Below are positions 23,107 to 32,071 of a DNA stretch of 64,000 nt, one piece after another. Source of the DNA: Streptomyces sp. AC555_RSS877. GTDB taxonomy: Bacteria; Actinomycetota; Actinomycetes; Streptomycetales; Streptomycetaceae. Made by a program: the position numbers and the translations under genes. The DNA is taken from contig NZ_JAGMUK010000060.1 in assembly GCF_019049245.1 (NCBI RefSeq), positions 75,829 through 139,828 on the forward strand. The letters run 5' to 3'. Below the pieces are notes generated by a model. It searched no databases and was not told the DNA's origin. It was given only the letters and a program-made list of their open reading frames with translations. The first letter of the stretch is position 1; every line of letters begins with the position of its first letter.

Positions 23107-24505
23107 GCGCCAGATACATGGCGTCGGTCCCGTGGCGATGCGGCCACAGCTGTACGTCGGGACCCTCGCCGAGGTCCGGCACTCCGGGCAGCAGGGGCCG
23201 GGCGTCGACGAGTTCGGCCTCGGGGTGCTGCTTGAGCACGTCGTCGACGACGGCCCGGGTCTCCGCGAGATGCGGCGAGCAGGTGGCGTAGCCGACGATC
23301 CCGCCGACCCGCACGGAGTCGAGCGCGGAGTGCAGCAAGTCGCGCTGCAGCGGCGCGAACCCTTCGAGGTCCTCGGGGCGCCTGCGCCAGCGGGCCTCGG
23401 GCCGCCGCCGCAGCGCGCCGAGCCCGGTGCACGGCACGTCCATCAGCACCCGGTCGAAGGAGCCGGGCCGCCACGGCGGCCGGGTCCCGTCGGCGGCGAT
23501 GACCTGGTAGGGCCCTGGGTTGCCGTCGAGGGTCCTGGCGACGAGCCCGGCCCGGTGCGGCTGCATCTCGGAGGCGAGCAGGAAGGCCCCGCGCTCGGCG
23601 GCGAGAGCGGCGAGCAGCGCGGCCTTGCCGCCGGGCCCGGCGCATCCGTCGAGCCACTTCTCGTCCCGCCCTTCGAGGGGCGCGTGGGCGAGGGCGAGGG
23701 CGACGAGCTGGCTGCCCTCGTCCTGCACACCGGCCCGGCCGTCCCGTACGGCCTCGATGGCGCCGGGCTCGCCGCCCTCGGCCAGCCGCACGGCGTACGG
23801 CGACCAGCGGCCCGCCACCGCGGCCTCCTCCCGAAGCAGCTCGTCGGTGGTGGACCGGCCCGGCCGCGCCACCAGGGTCACCTCGGGCCGCTCGTTGTCG
23901 GCCGCCAGCAGTTCCTCGATGCCGGCCCGCCCGCCGCCGAGCGAGTCCCACAGCGCGGAGACGACCCAGCGGGGGTGCGAGTGCACGACGCCGAGATGGT
24001 CCTCGGGGTCCTTGTCGTAGGGCGGCGCGACCTTCGCGACCCACCCGTCGAGGTCGTCCTGCGCGACCTTGCGCAGCACGGCGTTGACGAACTTCGCCCG
24101 CCCGTCGCCGAGCACCACCCGGGCGAGCTCGACGGACGAGGACACGGCGGCGTGCGTCGGGATCCGCGTCCCGAGCAGCTGGTGCACGCCGAGACTGAGC
24201 ACGTCGAGCACCGGCGGGTCGACCTCGCGCAGCGGCCGGTCGATACAGGCTTTGATGACGGCGTCGTACGTTCCCTGCCGGCGCAGCGTCCCGTACACCA
24301 GCTCGGTCGCCAGCGCCGCGTCCCGCCCGTCGAAGTCGCCCTTTGCCCGCGCCTTCCGCAGCAGCGGCGGCAGGACGAGGTTGGCGTACGCGTCCCGCTC
24401 GTCCACGGCTCGCAGCGCCTCGAAGGCGAGGAAGCGGACGGGGTCCTTCTGCGGCCGACGGTAGGGCTTGCCGGCGGGGCGGGGCCGACGGGGCTGGTCA
24501 CTCAC
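23087..24505 (-). CDS. rsmB: 16S rRNA (cytosine-967-C5)-methyltransferase
   Basis: 472 residues. An N-terminal NusB-like RNA-binding domain (FLAFEALRAVDERDAYANLVLPPLL) is followed by a SAM-dependent m5C methyltransferase domain: DGCAGPGGKAALLAAL (SAM loop), DVPCTGLGALRRRPEARWR (motif IV Cys), and YATCSPHLAET (motif VI catalytic Cys). This order identifies the RsmB/Fmu type. It lies 62 bases downstream of fmt, the classical fmt-rsmB pairing. Confidence 0.93.
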   Translation of the reverse strand: MSDQPRRPRPAGKPYRRPQKDPVRFLAFEALRAVDERDAYANLVLPPLLRKARAKGDFDGRDAALATELVYGTLRRQGTYDAVIKACIDRPLREVDPPVLDVLSLGVHQLLGTRIPTHAAVSSSVELARVVLGDGRAKFVNAVLRKVAQDDLDGWVAKVAPPYDKDPEDHLGVVHSHPRWVVSALWDSLGGGRAGIEELLAADNERPEVTLVARPGRSTTDELLREEAAVAGRWSPYAVRLAEGGEPGAIEAVRDGRAGVQDEGSQLVALALAHAPLEGRDEKWLDGCAGPGGKAALLAALAAERGAFLLASEMQPHRAGLVARTLDGNPGPYQVIAADGTRPPWRPGSFDRVLMDVPCTGLGALRRRPEARWRRRPEDLEGFAPLQRDLLHSALDSVRVGGIVGYATCSPHLAETRAVVDDVLKQHPEAELVDARPLLPGVPDLGEGPDVQLWPHRHGTDAMYLALIRRTG

Positions 24506-24567
24506 GAAAAAGGTGCTCCGGGTTCAGAGGGGGATACCCGCCAAGGGTAAGTCCGTGGCCCCGCGTA

Positions 24568-25500
24568 TCACGCGCCGAGGGTCTCGCCGTCACCGATGCG
24601 CACCCCGCGCGCCCAGTCGGCGGCCTTCATCGGCTTCTTGCCCTGGGCCTGCACCCACACCAGCTCGACGGCGCAGGAGCCCGTGCCGACGTGGACGTCG
24701 TTCTTGCCGACGGAGAGCACGCCGGGGGCCAGGTCGGTCCGCTCGGGCACGGGCCGGGCCTGGACCAGCTTGAGCCGTTCGCCCCGGAAGACCGTCCAGG
24801 CGCCGGGCGCCGGGGTGCACCCGCGCACCACCCGGTCCACCCGCAGCGCCGGCGTCGCCCAGTCCACCCGGGCGTCCTCGACGGTGATCTTCGGGGCGAG
24901 CGTGATGCCCTCGGCGGGCTGCGGTACGGCCTTCAGCGCGCCGTCCGCGATCCCGTCCATGGTCGCGGCGAGCAGCCCGGAGCCCGCGAAAGCGAGCCGG
25001 GTCAGCAGGTCGCCGCTGGTGTCGGTGGGCCGGATCTCCTCGGTGACCGTGCCGTAGACGGGCCCGGAGTCGAGCCCCTCCTCGATCAGGAACGTCGAGG
25101 CGCCGGTGATCTCGTCCCCCGCCATGATGGCGTGCTGCACCGGGGCGGCCCCGCGCCAAGCGGGCAGCAGCGAGAAGTGCAGGTTGACCCAGCCGTGGGC
25201 GGGGATGTCGAGGGCCACCCTGGGCAGGAGCGCGCCGTAGGCGACGACGGGGCAGCAGTCCGGGGCGATCTCCCCGAGCCGCTCCAGGAACTCCGGATCC
25301 CGCGGCCTGACCGGCTTCAGCACCTCGATCCCGGCTTCCTCGGCCCGCTGGGCGACGGGTGAGGCGACCAGCCTCCGCCCACGTCCGGCCGGCGCGTCGG
25401 GCCGCGTGACGACGGCGGCCACCTCGTGCCGCCCGGAGGCGAGCAGAGCGTCCAGAGCGGGAACGGCGACCTCGGGGGTACCGGCGAAGACGAGCTTCAT
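24568..25500 (-). CDS. fmt: Methionyl-tRNA formyltransferase
   Basis: Formylates Met-tRNAi using 10-formyl-THF for translation initiation. 310 residues, normal length. Starts MKLVFAGTPEVAVPALDALL at ATG 25500; the frame upstream is not part of the gene. The formyltransferase site shows NLHFSLLPAWRGAAPVQ and GASTFLIEEGLDSGPV, and the C-terminal OB-like domain follows. First of the fmt-rsmB unit. Confidence 0.95.
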   Translation of the reverse strand: MKLVFAGTPEVAVPALDALLASGRHEVAAVVTRPDAPAGRGRRLVASPVAQRAEEAGIEVLKPVRPRDPEFLERLGEIAPDCCPVVAYGALLPRVALDIPAHGWVNLHFSLLPAWRGAAPVQHAIMAGDEITGASTFLIEEGLDSGPVYGTVTEEIRPTDTSGDLLTRLAFAGSGLLAATMDGIADGALKAVPQPAEGITLAPKITVEDARVDWATPALRVDRVVRGCTPAPGAWTVFRGERLKLVQARPVPERTDLAPGVLSVGKNDVHVGTGSCAVELVWVQAQGKKPMKAADWARGVRIGDGETLGA

Positions 25501-25618
25501 GGGTGGGTTCGGGCCTCTCGGGCGGGGGCGGGGCGGGCAACGCCCAAGTCTATGACCACGTATGAAACAGCGATGAGGGACCAACCCGACGCCCACGATC
25601 GAGGCGCAGACCCCCCTC

Positions 25619-25704
25619 CGGGGGCGTACGCAAATGCCCATACGCCCCCGGTGCGTGACCAGCGGAGCACAGACGCGTTGGTCAAGACAGAGTTGACCAA
25701 CGCG
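25619..25704. promoter_or_regulatory. Two perfect inverted repeats between fmt and the small HTH gene
   Basis: CGGGGGCGTA (25619-25628) pairs with TACGCCCCCG (25641-25650). CGCGTTGGTCAA (25674-25685) pairs with TTGACCAACGCG (25693-25704) over a 7-base spacer. They lie in the 258-base divergent region. The second, a 12-bp-arm palindrome 55 bases before the ATG at 25759, has the size of a repressor operator. Neither is followed by a U tract. Confidence 0.55.
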
Positions 25705-25758
25705 GGCCGTACATCGCGCGGCCCGATCCTTTTCATCGCCGGTTCGAGAGGCTTGTTC

Positions 25759-26301
25759 ATGGCCGACCACGCAACCCACGACGCCCAGGCTCGGGCCAGC
25801 CTGCACTTGCTGGTGCGGGACATCGAGCGGGTCCGCCGGCAGGTGGACGCACTGCGCACGCTCACCGCCCAGCTGGGCAACGTCTACCGCCCGCGCCGCT
25901 CCGGCCCGTCCACGGGCTTCGTCGTCTACGGACGCGCCCCCGCCCCAACGGTCCGACTCGCCCAGGAACTGCGGGACAGTGTCGAGACGCTGGTCACGGC
26001 CGCCGTGGACTTCGACCGCTCGCTCGGCTTCTCGTGGGACGCGGTGGGTTCCGCCCTCGGAGTCACCAAGCAGGCGGTGCACCGCCGTTACGGCGCGCGC
26101 CGCGCCACGGCCCAGACGGTGACCGAGCCCGAGCGGACCACGGACGCCGCGCCTTCCCGCACGGTCAACGTGGGCTCCGGTATCACCACCGTGCCCACGG
26201 TCCCGGCCGCACGCTCGATGCCGTCCCAGCCGACGGCAGGCAGCCCGTCCCTTCGCGACGAGGCCAGGCCGACCGCCTTCCCCGCCCCCCGCAACGGCTG
26301 A
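25759..26301 (+). CDS. Hypothetical protein with helix-turn-helix-like segment
   Basis: 180 residues from ATG 25759 (GAGAGG 8 bases upstream). An N-terminal helix (ASLHLLVRDIERVRRQVDALRTLTAQLG) may form a coiled coil. Residues about 88-110, FSWDAVGSALGVTKQAVHRRYG, read as a helix-turn-helix of the kind found in small DNA-binding proteins. The last 65 residues are Pro/Thr/Ala-rich and look disordered. I do not recognise a named family. A perfect palindrome just upstream suggests autoregulation (inference). Confidence 0.65.
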   Translation: MADHATHDAQARASLHLLVRDIERVRRQVDALRTLTAQLGNVYRPRRSGPSTGFVVYGRAPAPTVRLAQELRDSVETLVTAAVDFDRSLGFSWDAVGSALGVTKQAVHRRYGARRATAQTVTEPERTTDAAPSRTVNVGSGITTVPTVPAARSMPSQPTAGSPSLRDEARPTAFPAPRNG

Positions 26302-26529
26302 CCGATCCCCTTCCTGCCCTCCCGGCGCATCCGGGAGGGCAGCCGCATGTCACGGGTCCACCACGCGACCGCGTTCCGGCGCGCGTCAACGCTCCGCGCG
26401 CACCACCGCGTTCCAGCGCAGCACCGCATTCCGGCGCCTCGAGCGACCGAGGCCCCCTGGCGGCCGCGTTGCCCAGAACCCCGGCGGCCAGGCCCGTATC
26501 GCCGGGGCGGCCGTCGCTCGTCCCTCGCC

Positions 26530-28683
26530 TCAGCCGATGTCGGGCGGATCGATCCGCACCCGGACCCCCGCCTCTGCGCCCCCACGCGCCATCCGCGCCG
26601 CCTGCGCGGCCTTCAGCGCGGACGCCAGCGCAGACCCCGTCCCCGGCGGCACCCGGATCAGCGCCCGCTCCCAGTGCTCCCCGGGCGGCGGCGCCCCCGC
26701 CCGGCGCGGACGCCCGGCGGTCGTGACGGGCACCGGCACGGGCCCCAACACCTCGGCCTCCGAAGGCAGTTCCACCGCCCCCAGGAACTCGGCGAGCGCC
26801 TCCGCGGGCGCCGACACCGCCGCCATCCGCGACACCGGGGGAAATCCCAGCTCGGTCCGCTCAGAGAGCTCCCGCACCGCATGGCCGACGGGGTCCCATC
26901 GCACGAGGGCCTGCACGGGCCGCAGCGTGGGTTCGGCGACGATCACGACCGTGCCCCCCGCACCCTGCGGCCGTACCAGCGCCGCCACGCCGAGCCACCG
27001 CCGCAACGCGTCCTCACCGGCGCGCAGATCGGGGCGCCCGAGCATGGCCCAGCCGTCCAGCAGCAGCGCGGCCGCGTACCCGCCCTCGGCGACGGGTTCG
27101 GCCCCCGGTGTGCTCACCACCAGCGCGGGCGCCGACGTCACGGTGTCCAGCACCTGCTCGCGCCCGGAGGTCCGCACCGGCACGGCCGGAAACGCCCGTC
27201 CCAGCTCCTCCGCGGTACGTCGCGCCCCCACGACCTGCGCCCGCAGCCGGAACGCACCGCACTCCGGACAGTGCCAGGCACCCTCGTCGCGCCCGCACCA
27301 CCCGCACCGCAGCGCGGCCCCGGACTCCTGCGCCTCCAACGGCCCGGCGCAGTGCCGACAGCGCGCGGGCGCCCGGCAGTTGGCGCACGCCATCCGCGGT
27401 ACGTAACCCCTTCGGGGCACCTGGACGAGCACCGGCCCCTGCTTCAGACCCTCCCTGACGACCTGCCAGGCGAGGGTGGGCAGCCGGGCGGCCCGGGCGG
27501 CCTCGTCCCGGGCGAGATCGCCGTCACCGACGGTCCGGACGAGCGGAGCGGCGCCCCGCACCTGTTCCCGCCCCGCGACGAGCGGCCGGGCCCAGCCGCT
27601 CTCCACGAGCTGCGCCGCCTCGACGGTGCAGCTCCAACTGCCCAGCAGGAAGGCGCACTTGTCGAGCGCGGCCCGCAGCAGCAGCACCTCCCGGGCATGA
27701 GGCTGGGGAGCGTGCTGCTCGCTGTGGCTGTCGTCGCCGTCCTCCCAGATGGCGACCAGCCCGAGATCCTGAACGGGGGCGAACATGGCGGCCCGCGTCC
27801 CGATGACCGCCCGTACGGAACCGCGTCGCACGGCCAGCCACTCCCGATACCGCTTCTCGGGCCCGGCGTCGGCGGTGAGCACGGCGTGCCGCCCCTCCCC
27901 CAGCAACGCCGTCAACGCGGCGTCGGCCCGCGCGACCGCCCGCCCGTCCGGCAGCACCACCAGCGCGCCGCGCCCGGAGGCCAGCGTCGCCGCCACGGCC
28001 CGCGCCAGCTCCTCGCTCCACTGCGGCCCGGGCAACGCGTTCCACACGGCCCGTGGGGCGCCCCCCGAGGCCAGCGCCTCCACGAACGCCGCCCCGTGCT
28101 CGTACCGCTCCCAGGACCCCGCCTCGGGTGCGCTCGGCGGCGGCAGCGGCGCGGGCGACGGCCGCTGCTCGGCCCTCGCACTGCGCGGCGGAACGGCAAG
28201 CTGCAGCACGTCGGCAAGACTCCCGGCGTACCGATCGGCGACCGCCCGCGCCAGCCCCAGCAGCTCCTCGCCGAGCACCGGTTCGGGCGACACGACCTGG
28301 GCCAGCGCGGCAAGAGGCCCGGAGTAGTCGGACTCGGCGAGCCGCTCGACGAGGAACCCGTCGATCAGCCCGCCACCCTCACGCCGGCCGTCCCGCACCC
28401 GGTGCCGCCCTGCCCCGAACCGCACCCGCACCCGCACCCCGGGCTGCGCGTCGGCGTCCAGTTCCTCGGGCACCGCGTAGTCGAAGTACCGGTCGAGGTG
28501 CAGCACTCCCTTGTCCACCAGCACCCGGGCGACGGGCAGTTCCTTGGCCAGCGCGGCCCCGCGCCAGGTCCGCGGCTTGGCCCGAGGCTTCTTCGCCTGC
28601 CGCACGCTGTCCCGAATGAGCGCAAGCTGCTCGGGCGGCGCCCCTTCGGCCCCACCGTCCACCGACCCGTTCTCGCTGCTCAC
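26530..28683 (-). CDS. priA: PriA-like primosomal protein N' lacking helicase motifs
   Basis: 717 residues from GTG 28683 (SSENGSV). The PriA 3'-DNA-binding domain is seen (ARVLVDKGVLHLDRYFDYAVPEELDADAQPGVRVRVRFG), and the zinc-binding region keeps eight Cys in CANC...CRHC...CGWC...CPEC. The ATPase core is degenerate: the Walker A position reads AVWNALPGPQWSEEL and the DEEH position WEDGDDSH. This is known for actinobacterial PriA, so helicase activity is unlikely and a structural role in replication restart is probable. Its start has only a weak RBS. It lies upstream of the fmt region, downstream of metK. Confidence 0.88.
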   Translation of the reverse strand: MSSENGSVDGGAEGAPPEQLALIRDSVRQAKKPRAKPRTWRGAALAKELPVARVLVDKGVLHLDRYFDYAVPEELDADAQPGVRVRVRFGAGRHRVRDGRREGGGLIDGFLVERLAESDYSGPLAALAQVVSPEPVLGEELLGLARAVADRYAGSLADVLQLAVPPRSARAEQRPSPAPLPPPSAPEAGSWERYEHGAAFVEALASGGAPRAVWNALPGPQWSEELARAVAATLASGRGALVVLPDGRAVARADAALTALLGEGRHAVLTADAGPEKRYREWLAVRRGSVRAVIGTRAAMFAPVQDLGLVAIWEDGDDSHSEQHAPQPHAREVLLLRAALDKCAFLLGSWSCTVEAAQLVESGWARPLVAGREQVRGAAPLVRTVGDGDLARDEAARAARLPTLAWQVVREGLKQGPVLVQVPRRGYVPRMACANCRAPARCRHCAGPLEAQESGAALRCGWCGRDEGAWHCPECGAFRLRAQVVGARRTAEELGRAFPAVPVRTSGREQVLDTVTSAPALVVSTPGAEPVAEGGYAAALLLDGWAMLGRPDLRAGEDALRRWLGVAALVRPQGAGGTVVIVAEPTLRPVQALVRWDPVGHAVRELSERTELGFPPVSRMAAVSAPAEALAEFLGAVELPSEAEVLGPVPVPVTTAGRPRRAGAPPPGEHWERALIRVPPGTGSALASALKAAQAARMARGGAEAGVRVRIDPPDIG

Positions 28684-28927
28684 ACCTGCATTCTTACCAA
28701 ACGCCACTGACAACCGACGACGCCCAAGGCCTTGGACGGCAACGCCAGGCACTCCGCCGCGGACCGCGACGAGCGCGGCTCCGTGCGCCGGCCTCGAGAA
28801 CGTGCGGCTCCACCGGGCAAGGCCGCCTCGCCCCGGCGGCACGCTTCGCGGAGTACACCGGCTGGACGGCGCAGATCAGACGACGAAACGGCAGCCTCGC
28901 AGTAGCCCGCAGCTGCGGAACGCCGAC

Positions 28928-28959
28928 GAGGCCCGTCCCCCACCGGGGGGCCGGGCCTC
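28928..28959 (-). terminator. Hairpin terminator of metK
   Basis: GAGGCCCGTCCCCC pairs with GGGGGGCCGGGCCTC across a short ACC loop, 27 bases after the metK stop at 28986. I see no long U tract, as is usual in Streptomyces. The rest of the 302-base gap 28684-28985 must hold the priA promoter, but I recognise nothing else in it. Confidence 0.75.
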
Positions 28960-28985
28960 GAAACGGAGCAGGTCGACCTACGGTC

Positions 28986-30194
28986 CTACAGTCCCGCAGC
29001 CTTCCGCAGCGCGTCCACGCGGTCCGTCTTCTCCCACGTGAACTCGGGCAGTTCGCGGCCGAAGTGGCCATACGCCGCCGTCTGGGCGTAGATCGGGCGG
29101 AGCAGGTCGAGGTCGCGGATGATGGCGGCCGGGCGGAGGTCGAAGACCTCGTCGATGGCCTTCTCGATCCGGTCGGTGTCGACCTTGGCGGTGCCGAAGG
29201 TCTCCACGAACAGGCCGACCGGCTCGGCCTTGCCGATCGCGTAGGCGACCTGGACCTCGCAGCGGGTGGCGAGACCCGCGGCGACGACGTTCTTGGCGAC
29301 CCAGCGCATCGCGTACGCCGCCGAACGGTCCACCTTGGACGGGTCCTTGCCGGAGAACGCGCCACCGCCGTGGCGGGCCATGCCGCCGTACGTGTCGATG
29401 ATGATCTTGCGGCCGGTCAGGCCGGCGTCGCCCATCGGGCCGCCGATCTCGAAGCGGCCGGTCGGGTTGACCAGGAGACGGTAGTTCTCGGTGTCGAGCT
29501 TGATGCCGTCTTCGAGGAGGGCCTTGAGCTCCGCCTCCACCACGAACTCGCGGATGTCGGGGGCCAGCAGCGACTCCAGGTCGATGTCCGACGCGTGCTG
29601 CGAGGAGACGACGACCGTGTCGAGACGGGCGGCCTTGTCGCCGTCGTACTCGATGGTGACCTGCGTCTTGCCGTCGGGGCGCAGGTAGGGGATGGTGCCG
29701 TTCTTGCGGACCTCGGACAGGCGCTTGGACAGGCGGTGCGCCAGGAAGATCGGCAGCGGCATCAGCGTGGGCGTCTCGTCGCACGCGTAACCGAACATCA
29801 GGCCCTGGTCACCCGCGCCCTGGCGGTCCAGCTCGTCCTCGTCGCCCTCGACCCGGGACTCGTAGGCGGTGTCGACGCCCTGCGCGATGTCCGGGGACTG
29901 CGCGCCGATCGACACCGAGACGCCGCAGGAGGCGCCGTCGAAGCCCTTCTTCGAGGAGTCGTAGCCGATCTCCAGGATCTTGTCGCGCACCAGCTGGGCG
30001 ATCGGCGCGTACGCCTTGGTCGTTACCTCTCCGGCCACGTGCACCAGGCCGGTCGTGATCAGCGTCTCGACGGCGACCCGGGAAGTCGGGTCCTCCTTCA
30101 GGAGCGCGTCGAGAATGGTGTCGCTGATCTGGTCAGCGATCTTGTCGGGGTGACCCTCGGTCACGGACTCCGAGGTGAACAGGCGACGGGACAC
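28986..30194 (-). CDS. metK: S-adenosylmethionine synthase
   Basis: Makes SAM from methionine and ATP. 402 residues, the usual length, from GTG 30194 with AGGGAG 5 bases upstream. Motifs: SRRLFTSESVTEGHPDKIADQISD, the flexible loop GAQSPDIAQGVD, the ATP-binding GAGDQGLMFGYA and metal/phosphate loop GGGAFSGKDPSKVDRS. Separated from coaBC by 239 bases. I looked for SAM riboswitch features there and found none convincing, only a small hairpin (CCTCCC...GGGAGG near 30301-30325). Confidence 0.97.
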   Translation of the reverse strand: MSRRLFTSESVTEGHPDKIADQISDTILDALLKEDPTSRVAVETLITTGLVHVAGEVTTKAYAPIAQLVRDKILEIGYDSSKKGFDGASCGVSVSIGAQSPDIAQGVDTAYESRVEGDEDELDRQGAGDQGLMFGYACDETPTLMPLPIFLAHRLSKRLSEVRKNGTIPYLRPDGKTQVTIEYDGDKAARLDTVVVSSQHASDIDLESLLAPDIREFVVEAELKALLEDGIKLDTENYRLLVNPTGRFEIGGPMGDAGLTGRKIIIDTYGGMARHGGGAFSGKDPSKVDRSAAYAMRWVAKNVVAAGLATRCEVQVAYAIGKAEPVGLFVETFGTAKVDTDRIEKAIDEVFDLRPAAIIRDLDLLRPIYAQTAAYGHFGRELPEFTWEKTDRVDALRKAAGL

Positions 30195-30433
30195 AACGCT
30201 CCCTGGGGTTGCAGCGGCTGCTGGCTGATCATTGGCGGACGGTCGGGGGCTGCGCCCGGCGTCGTCCGAGAACAGTTTATCGGTCGTACTCGGCCACCGG
30301 CCTCCCTGTCTCGCCTCTCGGGAGGGCTGTGACCTGCGGCACAGGCATTCTGCCCAATGGCGAGTGGGCTTGGCCAGGGGCGCCACGCCCCAATCTGCGG
30401 GGCTCGAGCGATCCTTGGGCCAAAAGGAGACGG

Positions 30434-31636
30434 TCAGCCCAGGCGTTCGGCCACCAGGTCCCACACGGTTTCGGCCAGGGCTTCCTTCGGGCCGTGCGGG
30501 ACCGGCGTCTCGCTGCCGTCGGCGCCCAGCACGAGGGCCTCGTTCTCCTCGGAGCCGAAGGTCTTGCGCTCCCCCACCTCGTTCACGACGAGGAGGTCGC
30601 AGCCCTTGCGCCGCAGCTTCGTACGGCCGTTGGCCAGCACATCGTCCGTCTCGGCGGCGAAGCCGACGACCACCTGGCCGGGGCGGGCGCGGTCGGCGGA
30701 GATCTCCGCGAGGATGTCCGGATTCCGTATGAGCACGATGGGGTCGGGGTCCTGGCCGTCCTTCTTCTTGATCTTGCCTGCAACGTACGTCTGCGGCCTG
30801 AAGTCGGCCACCGCCGCGGCCATGACGACCACGTCGGCGTCCGCGGCGGCCTTGAGCACCGCCTCCCGCAGCTGTACGGCCGTCCCGACCGGGACGACGT
30901 CCACGCCCGCCGGGTCGGGCAGGCCGGTGTTCGCCGCGATCAGCGTGACCCGGGCCCCCCGCGCCGCGGCGGTGCGGGCGAGGGCGTAGCCCTGCTTGCC
31001 GGAGGAGCGGTTGCCGAGGAAGCGGACCGGGTCGAGGGGTTCGCGGGTGCCGCCGGCGCTGACGACGACGTGCCGGCCCGTGAGGTCGGGTTCGGTGACG
31101 CCCCGGGCCAGGACGCGCCGGCAGACCTCGAAGATCTCGGCGGGATCGGGCAGCCGGCCCTTGCCGGTGTCGACGCCGGTCAGGCGGCCCACGGCCGGTT
31201 CGACGACCACGGCGCCCCGGCGGCGCAGCGTCGCCACGTTCTCCCGGGTGGCCGGGTGTTCCCACATCTCGGTGTGCATCGCGGGCGCGAAGACGACCGG
31301 GCAGCGGGCGGTGAGCAGGGTGTTGGTGAGGAGGTCGTCGGCGAGGCCGTGGGCGGCCTTGGCGAGCATGTCCGCGGTGGCGGGGGCGACGACCACCAGG
31401 TCGGCGTACTGGCCGATGCGGACGTGCGGCACCTCGTGGACATCGTCCCAGACCTCGGTGGAGACCGGGTGGCCGGAGAGCGCGGACCAGGTGGCGGCGC
31501 CGACGAAGTGCAGGGCGGAGGCGGTGGGCACCACCCGGACGTCGTGCCCGGACTCGGTCAGTCTGCGCAGCAGCTCACAGGCCTTGTACGCGGCGATGCC
31601 ACCGCTGACGCCCAGAACGACCTTCGGCTTGTCCAC
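30434..31636 (-). CDS. coaBC: Bifunctional phosphopantothenoylcysteine decarboxylase / phosphopantothenate-cysteine ligase
   Basis: Catalyses two coenzyme A steps. 400 residues from GTG 31636 (DKPKVVLGVSGG); GGGGAG lies 5 bases upstream, inside the longer open frame, which excludes the GTG at 31651. The CoaC flavodoxin-like half has VSGGIAAYKACELLRRL, HVRIGQYADLVVVAPATADMLAK and the PAMHTEMW loop. The CoaB half has SAGGTREPLDPVRFLGNRSSGKQG, AAAVADFRP and KIKKKDG. Last of the sIHF-gmk-rpoZ-coaBC run. Confidence 0.96.
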   Translation of the reverse strand: MDKPKVVLGVSGGIAAYKACELLRRLTESGHDVRVVPTASALHFVGAATWSALSGHPVSTEVWDDVHEVPHVRIGQYADLVVVAPATADMLAKAAHGLADDLLTNTLLTARCPVVFAPAMHTEMWEHPATRENVATLRRRGAVVVEPAVGRLTGVDTGKGRLPDPAEIFEVCRRVLARGVTEPDLTGRHVVVSAGGTREPLDPVRFLGNRSSGKQGYALARTAAARGARVTLIAANTGLPDPAGVDVVPVGTAVQLREAVLKAAADADVVVMAAAVADFRPQTYVAGKIKKKDGQDPDPIVLIRNPDILAEISADRARPGQVVVGFAAETDDVLANGRTKLRRKGCDLLVVNEVGERKTFGSEENEALVLGADGSETPVPHGPKEALAETVWDLVAERLG

Positions 31637-31700
31637 CGTTTCTCCCCGCACCTCGGAAAACGTACGCCGCGGCTCCCGCCGTACACGACTCCATCACACA

Positions 31701-31735
31701 CCACAGGCCCGGCAGTCGCGCTGCCGGGCCTGTGG
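31701..31735 (-). terminator. Perfect 15-bp stem hairpin between rpoZ and coaBC
   Basis: CCACAGGCCCGGCAG pairs completely with CTGCCGGGCCTGTGG over a TCGCG loop, 26 bases after the rpoZ stop. It may end part of the rpoZ transcripts or stabilise processed mRNA. There is no U tract on the minus strand, so full termination is uncertain. Confidence 0.7.
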
Positions 31736-31760
31736 AAAAGCTCACCGCAAGCTGAAAATG

Positions 31761-32033
31761 CTACTGCGCCGGGCCTTCGACAGCCTCGGACGTCAGCAGT
31801 CCCGCGTTGATCTCGCGCAGGGCGATCGACAGCGGCTTCTCGTGGACGTGGGTGTCAACGAGCGGGCCGACGTACTCGAGGAGACCCTCGCCGAGCTGCG
31901 AGTAGTACGCGTTGATCTGGCGGGCCCGCTTGGCCGCGTAGATGACGAGGCTGTACTTCGAGTCCGTGGCCTCGAGAAGCTCGTCGATCGGCGGGTTGAT
32001 GATGCCCTCGGGCGCGGAGATGGAAGAGGACAC
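31761..32033 (-). CDS. rpoZ: RNA polymerase omega subunit
   Basis: A small subunit that helps assemble beta' into RNA polymerase. In Streptomyces it affects antibiotic production and morphology. 90 residues, normal. The sequence SSISAPEGIINPPIDELLEATDSKYSLVIYAAKRARQINAYYSQL is the actinobacterial form. It lies between gmk and coaBC on the same strand, the conserved arrangement. Confidence 0.97.
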   Translation of the reverse strand: MSSSISAPEGIINPPIDELLEATDSKYSLVIYAAKRARQINAYYSQLGEGLLEYVGPLVDTHVHEKPLSIALREINAGLLTSEAVEGPAQ

Positions 32034-32071
32034 GCTCTACCTTCCGATGGATGGGAAAAGATCAGTCATGA

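Noticed and set aside
30195..30433. Possible SAM riboswitch upstream of metK
   Set aside because: I looked for SAM-I, SAM-II and SAM-IV landmarks on the minus strand and found only a small GC hairpin.
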